Assembly: GCF_036884655.1 (NCBI RefSeq) | Contig: NC_088327.1 | Location: 11,418,501-11,482,500 of the forward strand | Direction of reading: 5' to 3' | Origin: Musa acuminata AAA Group | Lineage: Eukaryota > Streptophyta > Magnoliopsida > Zingiberales > Musaceae | Length of the DNA stretch: 64,000 bases | Shown: piece by piece, positions 9,156 through 22,090 of the stretch | Position numbering within the stretch: position 1 is the stretch's first letter | How the letters are laid out: every line of letters begins with the position of its first letter | Made by a program: the position numbers and the translations under genes | Notes under the pieces: generated by a model | Database searches by the model: none | What the model saw: only the letters and a program-made list of their open reading frames with translations | Told to the model about the DNA's origin: nothing

Positions 9156-11104
9156 TAGTTCAGCAGCGCAGCTTAGAAGCATTGTTAATCTGCTTTTTAC
9201 ACTGAAGAATTTGTTTGTCTTGAAGCTTTGTTGAATTCATTTGCGAGGCAGCCAATTGAGAGGTGAAGGAAAGGAGGATCTATCTTCCTTTGTTTTGTTT
9301 GCTATTATGATGAATTATATGCATTCAAAGTTGCATCATGTTTAATCTCCCAACTACTGACTGTCACATTGCCTGGAACAAGAAAACTCCTCCTTAAGAG
9401 TAGGTAGTGTTTTTTTGGCGTGTAAAAAGGAAAGAGTTCCGGCGGCGGATGACCAGTGGCCCGAGGAAACGAAAGAATCTACAGCAAACATTTCGACAAG
9501 GAGATGGTTTATTTTGAGGATCATGTGAATGCAGCATCTCGCTTCTTAATCAGATTGTCCACCACATGTTTTGTACGTAGTAGTCGTCGGAGCACCTGAT
9601 ACTTAATAACAGAAGGCCACAAAAGCCTAATCACACGAGCTAAAAGGCCAAGCCTTCACGGAGGTCCCCGGCTCAACAATGAAGTCACCACCACCGTCAT
9701 CTCCTGCTTCGTGGACAAACCATCCTTCATGCATATCCTACATAACGTATGAAGGGTCAGGGAAATTATGTCGAAGAACATGCAAGCATATGGAAAATAC
9801 ATATGAAAACCATTTAAATAACAGGCAACCTGGGAGTTGTAGATACGAGCTGCAGATAGAGAAGGATCACGATGGGTCACCTCGACGGGGCACACTTCTG
9901 CAACATCTAGCAGTCAGAATTCTCTATTATGTCACTGCCCTTTGAAACATCTGAAACATAACTAATCAAGATGAATCAGCAAATGCCCTTTGCCAATATG
10001 CAGATGCTAAATATGCAGGTATTCTTGAAAAAGGGTTCTCGGGAATTGTTGTATCTGTCACTGCTCCAGCTGATGCACCCACCCATAGAAATGAGAACAG
10101 TCTGCTCTTTGGTGATGAGAGAATAGCAAACAAAAAGAAATATCTTTTCTCATTTTTATGCTGAGGACTGCTGATAAATGAGAAAGTTAGCAAACAACCC
10201 TTTCTCATCTACGATGCTGAGGCTTTTACCAGCTGTTAGTTTTGGAGAAGCCAACCATGCAGTTTCTCACACAATAATTCCGCAAACAACTGATTGATTC
10301 TTGTGGTGAGCAGAACACTGACATTAAAACTCCATGATGATACAGAATAGTTTTATTGCTTAATAAAAGTTCTGCTGGAAATTCAACTTTCCTCAAACAT
10401 GCATGTACATGCCCCCTAAGTCATAATACTGTTTATGATGATTCATAACAAAATAAGAAAAACAAATCGATCCAATCTGAAATATTGGTCTACTTCAGGA
10501 AATACAAAATAAAAAAATCAAGAGCATACCAATTGCCAGTCTTTCCTTCTATCAAGAACACATGTATAAGATTCCCATAATAAGTCTAACAATAATTAGG
10601 CAGTGATGCTATCATTTCTTTTAGCAATAATTAGTGGCAGCATGTTGGGCCCCCACAAGTTGGAACTTGCGCATATACATTTAGACCAAAAAAGGCGCTA
10701 TTTGAAGCCAACGAAGACATTCTTCAAAGGGAAAAAAAAAAAAAAAGGAGAAGCAAGTAGTCTAAAGAACAGCAGACAGTCAAAGCATGAAAACATAATA
10801 ATGAAAAAACTCCTGCAAACTGGTGTTATATGCAGAAGTAAAACGTTGCCAAAAATTTATATTGGTAATACCTGCCAAGTAATTTTTCTTGTGAACTGGT
10901 GACATTATCCATGCACTGAGACCACATGTATATAAATGCCAGATATCAAAGATTCGAGTCTTGAACCTCCACCTGGGCAGCCTGTGCAAAGATTGAAAAG
11001 TTGTCTGGAAGGCTGTTGGACAATGTTACGGGAGTTCATCCCAGGATGTTTCCATAAGCTATCAATGGAACAGCAGCGTGTGTTCAAAAGGTGAAAACCA
11101 TCAT
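9156..11104. other. Intergenic region between TBCC and the CAMTA-like gene
   Basis: This 2-kb gap holds the 3' ends of two convergent genes. On the minus strand just below 11105, other frames keep faint coding character (for example a DNFSIFAQAAQVEVQD stretch near 10960-11010), perhaps the eroded continuation of the CAMTA-like gene, but I could not match it. A further minus-strand fragment near 9966-10080 (NPFSRIPAYLASAYWQRAF) looks protein-like but is unrecognised. No IPT, ankyrin or IQ sequences are visible. Confidence 0.4.
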
Positions 11105-14100
11105 TCATCGATCATCATACTGCCACATCTCAATGAAAGTGTGGTATCTGGAACTTGTTTGATAACTATGTGGTGCAATGAATTTGGCTTTAGATATGCT
11201 GGAAAAGAAAAGGTTGCACATTTGAATAAATTGTACTTTAGTATGATGCATAATAAATGATAATGTAGCATGAGATGTACCCAATTCAGCATCTTCATAT
11301 TCTGAAGTGTGTGCACTACTGGGGCTATCAACGCCAAAAGATTGTGAAGCCAGCTGACTCTGGCTTGTGGCAGAATTAGAAGTGATAGGATTATCCATTT
11401 GCATAGCTTGCACAACTTCTTCAATGATAGGATTATCCATTTGAGTATCTTGCACAACTTCTTCAACATCTCTAGTAAGGCTTCGACTTGTTTTATCCTG
11501 AAGCTTGCAATCAAGCAAATGATAGTCAGTTCACATGACCATGTTACACATATCAGGCATTAACAATTCCAGGTTGAATTATAGCTAAAACAAATCAAAC
11601 ATCAAACGAAGCTATAAAGATTAAAAGATTATCCTTTAACAGGAAATTCTGAATTAATTCAGTAAAAATCTTTGGGTCAATGAGAAGCAGCCAATTAGAG
11701 TTATGTATAAATGATGATTTACAAGATGAAAAGAACATACCAAAGAAGCAAAAGAATTGAAGGAACATGTTCAATATAAATTACTTTCAGTTAAACAACC
11801 ACCTAGAAAGTTGTAACAGAAGTCACATAACATGATGGCAAAAACAAGAAAAATTAAAATCAACCACGTATTATGATATTGGTCACAGAATCAACCTACC
11901 AACAAGATGGTAAATTCAGTTTTTTAAAAGCTGGCCGATCTGAGATCCATCCATTTTGGCTGAAAATTCCTAATTGTTTGGGTTGGGAGAGCTCAGTTTA
12001 AGGATATTAGTATCCATTGGGATTGACATACCCCTTCCTATTCATATCAATTTACTAGCAATAGCATTGGATTCCAACCAACTCAAAAAACTCAACCAAA
12101 ACTTATCCGGTTCCGGATGATACCAAGCCAGATTCCGACCAATCCTAGAGATATTAACTAGACTCACTCAGTAGACTATTGATTTTACTTTCTGTATGTT
12201 ATTCACATATTGGGTGAAACATATCATGCCGGCAACATAATTACTTGAAACGCAAGGTATCAATATCAATGTTTCCAGAATATATATGTCGGGCTCACAA
12301 GGTTTATATAGATCACAATCACACTGGTTCGACGTTGTGTCAACATGGTATTTTACCATGCTGTGCTAATACTACCTACCATGTGAGTTTCCAACTGAAA
12401 CTGGGAGAACCAGCAGCACCTAGACCTTTGGGGATTCCACCTGAACTAACTGATCCCACTAAGATCCTATGTCTAGTGTTAAATCAATTATAGTGGAACT
12501 AAGAAGAACTAGAAAACAAAGTAGCTAAAAAAACAATGCTGTGCCCAAAGTACAGCAGTGAGAGGTAGACATAACCATTATACTTGTCAAAACAAATATC
12601 CTGAAAAGCTGTGCCCAAGCCACTAAATATAGGGAGGTTATGATAAATGTCACAGAGAAGCATTAGTCTGTGCACAAATCACATGAACAAATAATAATGC
12701 AAAATATTGATACAAGTCAGTTGTAAGAACTGACATAAGATAAACAATAGAAAGGAAACCACTCAACATGTGGAACTTTCATGATGTTCTAACACACAAA
12801 AGGATAACCAGAAGAAGCATCATATATGCCAGCTGATACATCGAATGGACGAGATTATTTATAGGACCTTCATTACAAAAGACTGAAGACAGAAAAGAAC
12901 AAATGCAATTAGTTGAAAAGTAAAGTGAATTACAACCTTGACTTCACGATAATGTACAAGAACAATGTTCATGAGGTCCCTGCAACAGAAGATCAATAAA
13001 AATAATTGTTTCAGTCTAAGATTAAAATTATGATGATATTCAGGACAAACTGGTGTACGTGAACTGAGTGATGTCCACTAAGCCTACAGTGTATTTGGGT
13101 CATACAATCAACTTGCAAACATCCATGTCCATGGAGAAGATTAGCAAACACTTTGCAGATTAGAAAAAAATGGTAAAGTTTCTTTTGTTCACATATCCAT
13201 ACACAACATTGTATAATTACAAATAGAAAAGTACTTAAAAAGTTCAATTGACAGCTTTCAAATGAGTTTCAGTACTTTTAACCACAAATTTTCAAAGAAA
13301 AAAGTAACCAAAACAATAATTTTAAATCTAGCTAAAAACAATTTATATGACATCTGAAGACTAATAATTGTCTTACAGAAAGTCATCTGTGGCATTATTG
13401 AAGAAATAGAAAGCATGATATGAAGGAGAAAATAATAAAAGCTTTTTATTTCAGAATAATAGGCTCTAAAAGTTGATAATATGCAATGAAAATTTATAAT
13501 TCATGCTGAAACTACATGTATGAAGACCACAGCTGTCTTTCATAAAATATTAATAGTACTCTAAAATTCAAATAGCCAAAACATTAAAAATAGTTAAGGA
13601 TCTTTTTTTATTTTCACAAACATGGTAATTTATTCTAATTTCTTCTAACATAAACTTGAGTACTAAAGCAATTTTATGGATGTTTAATCTTTTACCTGCA
13701 AACAAATTTAATCCTTCTGGATTTCACCAAAACTGCTGAAGCTAGAACAGAAGTACATAAGTTCCCCAAAACTAGCAAAACTAACTAAATTGTCAGACTA
13801 CAGTGATCCTAGCTGAATCAGCCAAAGATTCAGCTACAAGTGAAAGTTCAATGTCTACAAATAACTTGATAAGCAAATTAAATAGAAAATCAGTCGACAA
13901 TACATCGTGCCAAAGTCCTTCCCAAATCCTGTACATCATTGTGCTCATCACAGGCCATTGTTGTCAAATGCCAATCACTCCAAATCATTGCCAATAAGTT
14001 CCATTTTTTAGAACTTAAATAGTTTCAGCTTTAAATTAATATCTATTTCCAACATTATATGCTAAATCAATTTATACTCTCTTTTTTTGTAAAAAACTAA

Positions 14101-17084
14101 ATTCTTCAGTAAGAATTAATGTATTATATTAAACTACATACAAAACATTCTCACATGAAGAACAACCTAAGGCCTCTCAACTATGCTACAGTGCACTGAC
14201 TACTAGGATGTGTAAACAGATGTCATAAAATAGAATATCATATGATATAATAATTCAGTTTATAACGATCACCTCACTGTTATTTGTTCACCAATATTCC
14301 TAAACTATATTAAGTTGTCACTTATACATAAAAGAGCATGCATCACTATATTTTCCAAGCTCGATCTCAGGGTGCAAGATAAAAAGAAACAGTCAAGAAG
14401 GCACATAGCAGGAGGATTAAAATACGAACATGATTTTGGTACTTATGACCTATAAATATGAAAAATAATATCCAAAACTCACGCTTCCAACAGCCAATAA
14501 CTTCGTCTTTGAAATTTTTCATTCTCTTCACCATGAGCATAGTAACAATGAAGCATATCAACACTTCCAACCTGGAACAGTAATCAGTTTAATTGGATCT
14601 TAATTATTGACTAAAAAAATAGCTAATAGAATTTAAGGTGGAAACTATAGAAAATAAAATGGCTGGAGCATTTTTGCTTAAAACTGTCAAGACAATCAAT
14701 GGAATGTCAAGGAATTTCTTTACATTTTCTAGAATAACACAACAAGCTGTGTCTAAATATTGATGCTTGTAATAGAGGTAGATCCAGAAGATGATATTAG
14801 ATAAGGAACAAAAAGCTTTCATGTCCCATAAACAACTATGTTTATATAGCTTTCTTTGATTTCCTCCACATATTCTGAATGTTCTGATGGTATCATTTGT
14901 TTCAAAATAACATGCAGTGTTTAGATACATCTGCCATGTTAAAGTTCTGTTCTTTGTATATAAGAAAGGCCGTTTAAGTAGATCAAAGTGGGTCCCATGA
15001 ATCATGCTTGTGGCATGCCCACATCATTTCCTGAGTAATGACATGGGTAACTGTTGCACTTAGATACCATTATGTATATACATCCATTCATATATACAGC
15101 ATGCTTATATACACAATTATATGTTATAGAAGACACAATATTCAACATTTTACACAACAATGTTTTGGTTAAAATTGCAATGACCTATCAAAAGGGCATA
15201 AAAAAAATACATAATTACAAATTTCACTTACTTTTAGCCTCTCATGAGCTTCTTTTACAGTCTTCCCATCCTTTTTCTTTCTCCAGTTATGCCCATCCTT
15301 CCTGAAGTACCTTAACACCTTTCTATCAAAAAGAAACAAAGACCCACCTGAAGCAAAGAAACGACAAGGTTAGCCAATACAGAGAATGTATAGAAAACAT
15401 GGTAGATCAATGCTTCTCTATATTGACAGTAATTATAATATCCATCTCCAACATTGGCATATTGTTCATCTAAAACTAACAACAGGGTTTATGATGAATT
15501 GGGACAAAGTAACTTGAAAGAAAATTTGTCCAATTTAACAATTGTATACTTAATTATAGTAGAGAAAGACACAAAAAATGACACGACTTTTTCTGCATTT
15601 AGTTTGATGTGACAATGATACCTGAACATATCCTAGCACATACCACATTTTCTTATTTACATATCTATCTAGTTATATAGAATCAGAGAGGAGTATATAT
15701 GCATACATGTTATTAATTTTTTCAAATAGTAAACAGAGCAACATATTTGTAAATGTGATGAACAAGTTCATAAATGACCGATTTAAGCAAACACAAATTT
15801 CAGTTATTGATGGAGTTCATAAACTGTCACTAAACATAAAAGATTTGCAAAAAAAATAAACCTATTCAAAAACGAGTGTGACATTAATAAAACTTGAAAT
15901 GAATCATACTAGGAGGTCTATTTGGCGGCCCTGGTGCAATACGAAATTTCCTATAGTTTTGGAGTATTTCACAAATTTCAGCAGGACGTAGCCATCGACG
16001 TCGTGCTTCCACAAGTATCTGCTCAATATCTGTATATCCAAAATACGATCAATTGATCATTAGAAGAAGAAAGAAAAAGAGCAAGCATGTACAAAAGAAT
16101 GGAAGTAAAATGGGCATACTGGTCTCTCCAGGACCAGTACAAATGTTGATATCAAACAATAAACTGCAGTGTATCACTGGAAAATAATAATCGAACAGAG
16201 ACTAGAATGTTGGCTAAATAAACATTTAGGACAGAATCATACAATTGGTACTGGTCACTTGCATAGTACTAAACAAAAATATGACCAACCACCATAACAG
16301 AGAAGAACATACGAGAAATGGATAAATAGGCATAGGAAGGATTGGGTCCTCACACCATAATAGGATACAATCATAAGATTGCACCATTCAAGGAACGGTC
16401 ATTTTAGCCAATAGAAGTTCCAGTTCTCATAAGTAAAATCCAAAACCAAATCACTGTATTTCGAAACTAAGGAAATTAAATTATAATGGTTATTTTATTG
16501 CCATAGATGTTGTCTCCAGAGAATGAAACATTGTCATGAAGCAATAACAACTAAAACACTTACAAAAACACATGAGTAGAGAAAACAGGATATAACCCAA
16601 GGAACTGCCAACAAGAGAATTTCGAGCAAGTGTAAAGTGTCCAGTTACTTGAAATAAGAATTTAAATGCTGTTACATGCAATAACTAAATAGTAGAATGA
16701 ATATTAGAAATGGGCATTTGACATATGTTCATCTCTCTAAAAATTTATGTGAAACAATCATCAACGATTTATTGTGTACAACAGCTTAGTAAACTGTTCT
16801 GAAACATAAAGCCACACAATCTGTGCTTTACAAATGAACCGAACGAACAAAGGAAATTCGCAACCAAACACCGACACCAATCAACACGCACGCACACGAA
16901 GGAGACAGCGGTGCCATCGAATCCTACCGAAAACAAGAGATATCACACCCAAGCATCGAACCACAGATTAGCCCATCCAAATAGCAAATTGGTAGAAAAG
17001 AAATAAAAAAGAACAAACAAGCAGAAAACTGAAGCCACACACACCTAACTGAGAGGTCGATCCACCCTTCCTGGCGCACGCCAT
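11105..17084 (-). CDS. CAMTA-like protein reduced to the CG-1 DNA-binding domain
   Basis: Seven exons on the minus strand: 17045-17084, 16029-15910, 15347-15232, 14571-14483, 12979-12937, 11497-11281 and 11187-11105. All junctions are GT-AG and the total is 708 nt, giving 235 residues. Residues 14-136 form a complete CG-1 domain, the CGCG-box-binding module of calmodulin-binding transcription activators, with RRWLRPAEIC, NYRKFRIAP, FLFDRKVLRYFRKDGHNWRK, a basic NLS-like RKKKDGK, CYYAHGEEN and LVHYREVK blocks all intact. The early acidic linker with the SAHTSEYEDAE block follows, then a SSRYHTF block, then TGA. Normal CAMTAs run to about 900-1,050 residues with IPT, ankyrin and IQ modules; none can fit before the next gene. 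Exon 6 has an internal tandem duplication. It may be a truncated paralogue or a young pseudogene; the short exon 1 and last exon are least certain. Confidence 0.8.
11391..11475 (-). repeat. Short tandem duplication inside CAMTA-like exon 6
   Basis: About 40 bp is repeated in frame, giving two versions of an EEVVQ-x-QMDNPI peptide in the linker after the CG-1 domain. It keeps the reading frame. Confidence 0.7.
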
Positions 17085-19050
17085 GAATCACCCGAACACA
17101 AGAGCCCACCTAAAGCCGACTCGTTCTTTAAAACCCCAGACTTTGCAGCATAAGGATTCGGAACGCCCGATCCGACCAACGAGTACCACAAGCGTGAGAG
17201 ATAAGCCCGCTTGATTCCCAATCTAATACCGAATCGAACGAATCTTCCTCGAAGGTCCCCAATTAGGGTTCAAGAAACCGATCAAAAGGTACGCTCGTTG
17301 ATGGGTAAAGACTGAGACCGATGGTGACAAAAGGGCGAACGTTCGAGTAGTTACGAGCGAGAGAAAAGCAAGGAAGCGAGCCGACCCGCCGGGTTGGACA
17401 CGGGGAGGAGGAAGTGGTCTTTGGAGACGGCCATTAACGACGACGACGGCGGATTAGAACGAGGCGATTTATGGGACGTCCGTCGGACGGAAACGCCCCT
17501 CCGTGCTCGGTGGCATTACCGACGCGTCGCCACGGGATCCAAAAACACTCCCTACCGGTTGGGCCGGTACCTTTTCTCTACCTGCCTTGATATTGGAGCA
17601 CGAAAGGGCCCCACGAGTGGGTCCAGCCGATTCTCCAAGCATAGAAGACTGGTTTCAAGTTGTCCGTGGGGAAGGTGGTTGCGGTCACGTCGGACGTCGT
17701 TTTCCGTTACAGTCGTCGAGCAATGGCAACTACCATGACCTTTCGATGTTGTTAAGATCCTCTGCAATCGACAAGCAGGGCCACCGCGCTCCAACTGACG
17801 TTTCAGCCGTCCATTCACGCAGGCATCGGTGATTGGAAGGAAAGATGGACGGGTGCTGATAGGATCCACATGAACCGGAGGAATAGAATGCACCGAGAAT
17901 TGGAGGGGATCGTCTCGCTCTTCATTAACTTGATATCGCCTCACGGTCTTTCTGCTTGCGGGTCGGCTCGGCTGTCTCGATGGAGACAGGATCCATATTT
18001 TACACCCACCGATCCCAAAGTCAATCAGCCGTCGGTCACTTCCACTACGACTCTTTGTGCGACCGGCCAATGAGAGGACTTCGTGGGACCACGTGGATCG
18101 CACGCTTTTTGTCTTCGCTTGGATATAATTATTATGACGGAACAGATGCCATCTTCCATCCACGCGACCCTTTGAATAGAATGACCATAAACATAAAATT
18201 CATAGATATCTCATTAAGATATAATAATACGATCCGTTGGATAACTTATCTTATTAGATCATTCGAAAGCTCGAATTACAATATAGCTTATTCGAAGAAT
18301 AATAGCTTGTGCTAACCGAGTGTTTCTTGGAATGTGACTCGCAAGATTGATTGTGTGTCCAATGTAATAATAGCAAGATTTTGATTCAATTTCGTTTCGA
18401 ATTAAACCAAAGACTATATGTACGTAAATAGCTCACATAATTCAACAAGTTGTGATGCCAAAGTCTCTTGAAGCACTTTAGGACACTTAATTCGGTGTCT
18501 TAGTTGATGAGGCAATCAATCCAAGACCTAATCAATGATTTCACATGCACTCCATGTCAGGTGCAATGGTGGTTAGCAGGCCCAGTCAAACATGTGATCC
18601 TATCAACTTACCTGCATCCCATCGTGTTTTGATATGAACCACACCATCGACCACACTCACATTAATGGCCCCAAAAAGAAAGTACACTTCTTGTAGCTAC
18701 TGCATCGATATCTTAAATGCCTTCAGCACTGCAACAAGGTATTTCTCAGTCATAGACTTGTCCAAATTAGCCTCCCATATCATCATCATTGAAGTAGAAG
18801 ATTATAGTTTCTTGTGTTGGATGCAAAAAGACTGTCACTGAACTCGTTTGAGAAGCAAAAGGCCAATAGAGTAACTCTGCTGCAAACCCACTGTTCTTAT
18901 TTCAGAAGATAGAAAGTTACAAGCACTGAGATGTTGATTGCTTCAGCTACAGCTTCCAAGAGAATGGGGAATCTATTAAACATTATGTCAAGTTGTAATA
19001 TTTACATAGGCATGACAAAAGTCCACATTCCTTGTATCTGTCTTCACCCA
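17085..19050. other. Upstream region of the CAMTA-like gene and intergenic DNA
   Basis: 17085-18160 is GC-rich, contains CGCG-type and CpG-dense sequence near 17380-17520, and is the likely 5' leader/promoter of the CAMTA-like gene. Overlapping open frames here on both strands (up to 203 codons) have no family character and are explained by base composition. 18160-19050 is AT-rich with nothing recognised. Confidence 0.45.
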
Positions 19051-19094
19051 TCAAATGTAAGAACAGTGAGGACGGCTTCCATCAGTTTGAAGTA

Positions 19095-19894
19095 CTAATC
19101 CTTGCAACATAAAAGCTTGAATCCTGGCTTGATCGACGTCGAGGAGCCGTGATCCGGTGGGTGAATGAACTTGCAGTTTGGACATGATAAGGTCGCCTTG
19201 TTCATCATCACTAGCATGTGGCAACGCATGCAGACCGTGGCCATCATCTCTTCGGGGCCGGCGTCGAGGGACACCCACGACAAGGAGCACGCTTTGCCAC
19301 CGAAATTGTCTTGCTTCCTCGGCTCCTCCTCTCTTCCTCCTCCATCGATGTGGCTTCTCGGTGGCTCGCATGCGAGGTTGAGCTCGAGGTCCAGGCTTAG
19401 CGGCGAGCTCGGTGGTTCCGAGTTGAGCCTGGGGTCCCTAGAGGTCCTCCTGTGCGTTCTGGTGTTGTAGAAGTGAATCTCCCCCGACTGCAAAGTTCAG
19501 AATTCACAGATCAGCTGCTTTCCTTTCCGTCCAACATCGATAGTTCAAGCATGCATAAATATGAATTCACGCGTACATGAAAAGCTCTTAGATCTAAGTA
19601 ATAAACTGTAAAACTATCATCTTGAATCGAATTATACATGCCAAAGCTTTCGCCTTCTCGAAAGCGTCTGTCTACCTTGAGATCGAGGCAGCGCTGCCAT
19701 TCCAAAGGCAAGGGGGCGTCGAGATTAAGCCGGATGTCGTCCTCCTCAGCTTTCACAAACTTGGCCTCCTTCACAAACCAATCATCTTCGCTCGCTTCTG
19801 CATCTCTGCACTTCCTTTTCTTACAAAGGGAATTCTCGAGGTCGAGGCATGCCTTCCTGTCCTCCGGAGAAAGGGCTGCTTGCAAGGACACCAT
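19095..19894 (-). CDS. CFL1-like: WW-domain protein, CURLY FLAG LEAF1-like
   Basis: Two exons (19894-19676 and 19487-19095; GT-AG) give 203 residues. The intron cuts the WW domain between K73 and S74. The WW domain (about 61-92) has LPLEW (W66), FYN (Y80) and DP (P92), but the second signature tryptophan is a serine (S89). An EAR-type repression motif LDLEL lies at 105-109, inside a longer acidic-leucine run. A C-terminal CxxC...CxxC zinc-ribbon-like segment (C159, C162, C175, C178) is followed by KFIHPPD. This architecture matches the plant family founded by rice CFL1, which represses cuticle development through HD-Zip IV partners; function here is by family membership. The start ATG gives the usual N-terminus. 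Confidence 0.85.
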
Positions 19895-19970
19895 GGATGT
19901 CGATACAAAGGAAACTCGAGCTCCGAAACTTGTTCTGCCCTGCGTGCATCCGATGGAGGATTTGAGCTGC

Positions 19971-19977
19971 TTATATA
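19971..19977 (-). promoter_or_regulatory. TATA box of the CFL1-like gene
   Basis: TATATAA on the minus strand lies 77 bp upstream of the start codon, leaving room for a leader of about 45 bases. It is the only good TATA motif close by. Confidence 0.6.
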
Positions 19978-19994
19978 GGCGGGATTAGAAGGGC

Positions 19995-21480
19995 CATTTA
20001 AGCGCACAAAACTGCAAGCAAGGATCTAAGCGAGGGTGCTATAAAAGAGCACCGGGAAGGACCCACACCCACATCATCATGACACGCTTCTACCACCCTT
20101 AGAAGACCCCATCAACTCAACTATATCCATCCCTGTCAACATGGTTTTCGCTCTCCGACTTATATAGCTCTGACTACACATCGGTGCAGGAGTTAAGACC
20201 ACATACATGCACAAGAAGTGACGTGGGAATTGGCACGAATTGAATCGCATTTCTGCTGCAACTAATGCCATGGCATGGTTGGTGTGGAAGCTATAAATGA
20301 GTCACAAGGGAGAGAGGGGGATGGAGGAGGAGGGTGGAGCAAAGCCCGGGCAGTAATGTTGCGAGGAAGGAGAAGCGCATGCAGTTGAGGAGGGATTGAA
20401 TGCCGTCTGTCTTCCATTAACTCCAACATCCACATTTGGGTCAACCAATAAACTTATATTTAAAGCAGGCCAACACCCATTTTCGAACCCTAATTTAAAA
20501 CGATCACATCTGGTGATGTAAGTATGCACCCTCTTCCTTCTCTCTCCTATTTAATGATACCCCCATTCATTGCCTTGCTTCTTTTCCCTCCCTTCTCCTT
20601 TTCACTTCAACTCCCTTACCAGTTACTGCATCTACAGGTAGATTGTGAACCATTGGCATGCATGAGAAGCTACCTCCTCCGGTATGCCGTGCAACCTTCG
20701 AAAGGAAACATTGTGTTACAAGCACTGCCGTTGAGAGTCTAAGAAATGGTTGGCCGATGAGAAGGAAAGGCGAAGCTGTCTCTTTCATCTGCCAACCTTA
20801 CTTTGACTCGATACAGTGGAGCGCTTCAGATATCATTGGACAAAGGCTCCGACTTCTCTCATGTTTATGTGCATACAACATACATATACACGTAAATTTA
20901 CATGCATCTGCAAGATATATGCATAGCGAATGAAGGTTGACATCGTTAGAATCTGGCTAGGAATTAGTGATCTTATATACAAAAGCAGGTGAATCATCAG
21001 ATGTTGAGTACTCTTTAACTCATTTTCGCGACACTTAATTGCTAAAATATTTTAAGCAAACATGAATTTTACCCTTTAATGAAGGGTAGGTTTTGGATTG
21101 TTGAGAAGTAATGGAGAGAGGAGAGGATATTTATGCTTGAAAAGAGAGACATCATTAACATTAAAAGCAGGTAGAAGAAGAAGAAGAAGAAAGCCCATGG
21201 TTGATGGCTTTGAGTCCAGCTGTCACAATTAACTCCTCTTGAATTCACATCAATGCTGGTTTTAAAGCAAGAAGAGTCTTCTTCTCTCCCACTGAACCAT
21301 AGCTCCCACTGTGTTAAATGCAAACACCCACCAATGGGGCTATCCTCGAGCTCCTTAGGCATTCTACTTAAAGATCTAGCCATAGGACAATATCTGAGAA
21401 TTTAATGCTGTGAGCAGAACCATTCTTCGAAATGGCTCACCAGCATGAAGTGTGCTTGACGAAGGATGCATCAGTAGTAT
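19995..21480. other. Intergenic DNA, no gene seen
   Basis: The promoter-side region of the CFL1-like gene continues into AT-rich sequence with pyrimidine-rich stretches (20525-20620) and a (GAA)n run near 21172-21191. Open frames under 105 codons show no family features. Confidence 0.4.
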
Positions 21481-22090
21481 TGTTTTTGCATATTTATGTT
21501 GCGGCTTGAGATGTCAGCACGACTTGGCCATCCCGAGTGCATAAGATCATCAGCATAATCTTTGAGCTGGAGCGTATTAACTCGAGGTCTGGTTGAGACT
21601 TAAGATTACTCCTTTAATTGTTTGTCGGGTGCCTACACACAGGTTGAAATTGGGAGTGGGATTCTCGACTCGACCCCTCCGATGCTTAAATTAGCAAAAG
21701 TTATTAAACCCGACTATCAACCCTGTTCCTAATCTGGCTTTTATACCTGTTCCTGTATGCGATCGTATGTAGCAGTTTTAATGATCTCGGGTCATCATCG
21801 TACGTAAGTATTTAATGCCCATTGACATCGTAGGCGACCGACCCATGTGTTGGGTGCAAGCACCATCTGATCTGCTCGATTTAGTCTCGTGCAACTTTGC
21901 TTCCCACCTCTTGTATAGCTCGGTACATGATTGTACCATCCTGTATAGTCTCGAGCGAAGTCGGTACGAGGGGATGGCGTTAGGCGACTGACTAACCTCA
22001 TGCTCATGGTATTGAGTTGGCTCGATGTGACACGTCAGTTTAAAGATGTCATGCCGAGTCACTGTGCTGGCTAATATGTCGCGTGGCATG
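21480..22090. mobile_element. Probable gypsy LTR relic flanking the 4-kb element
   Basis: The sequence is GC-rich. It contains tcgactcgacccctccgatg followed by a short AT stretch, resembling the middle of the adjacent LTR (tcgacccgacccctccgacg), but is otherwise diverged. It is likely an older related LTR fragment into which the 4-kb element inserted. Boundaries are not defined. Confidence 0.35.

Noticed and set aside
17552..18163. 203-codon minus-strand open frame upstream of the CAMTA-like gene
   Set aside because: No domain, low-complexity basic composition, overlaps other open frames on the opposite strand, and sits in a GC-rich promoter region.
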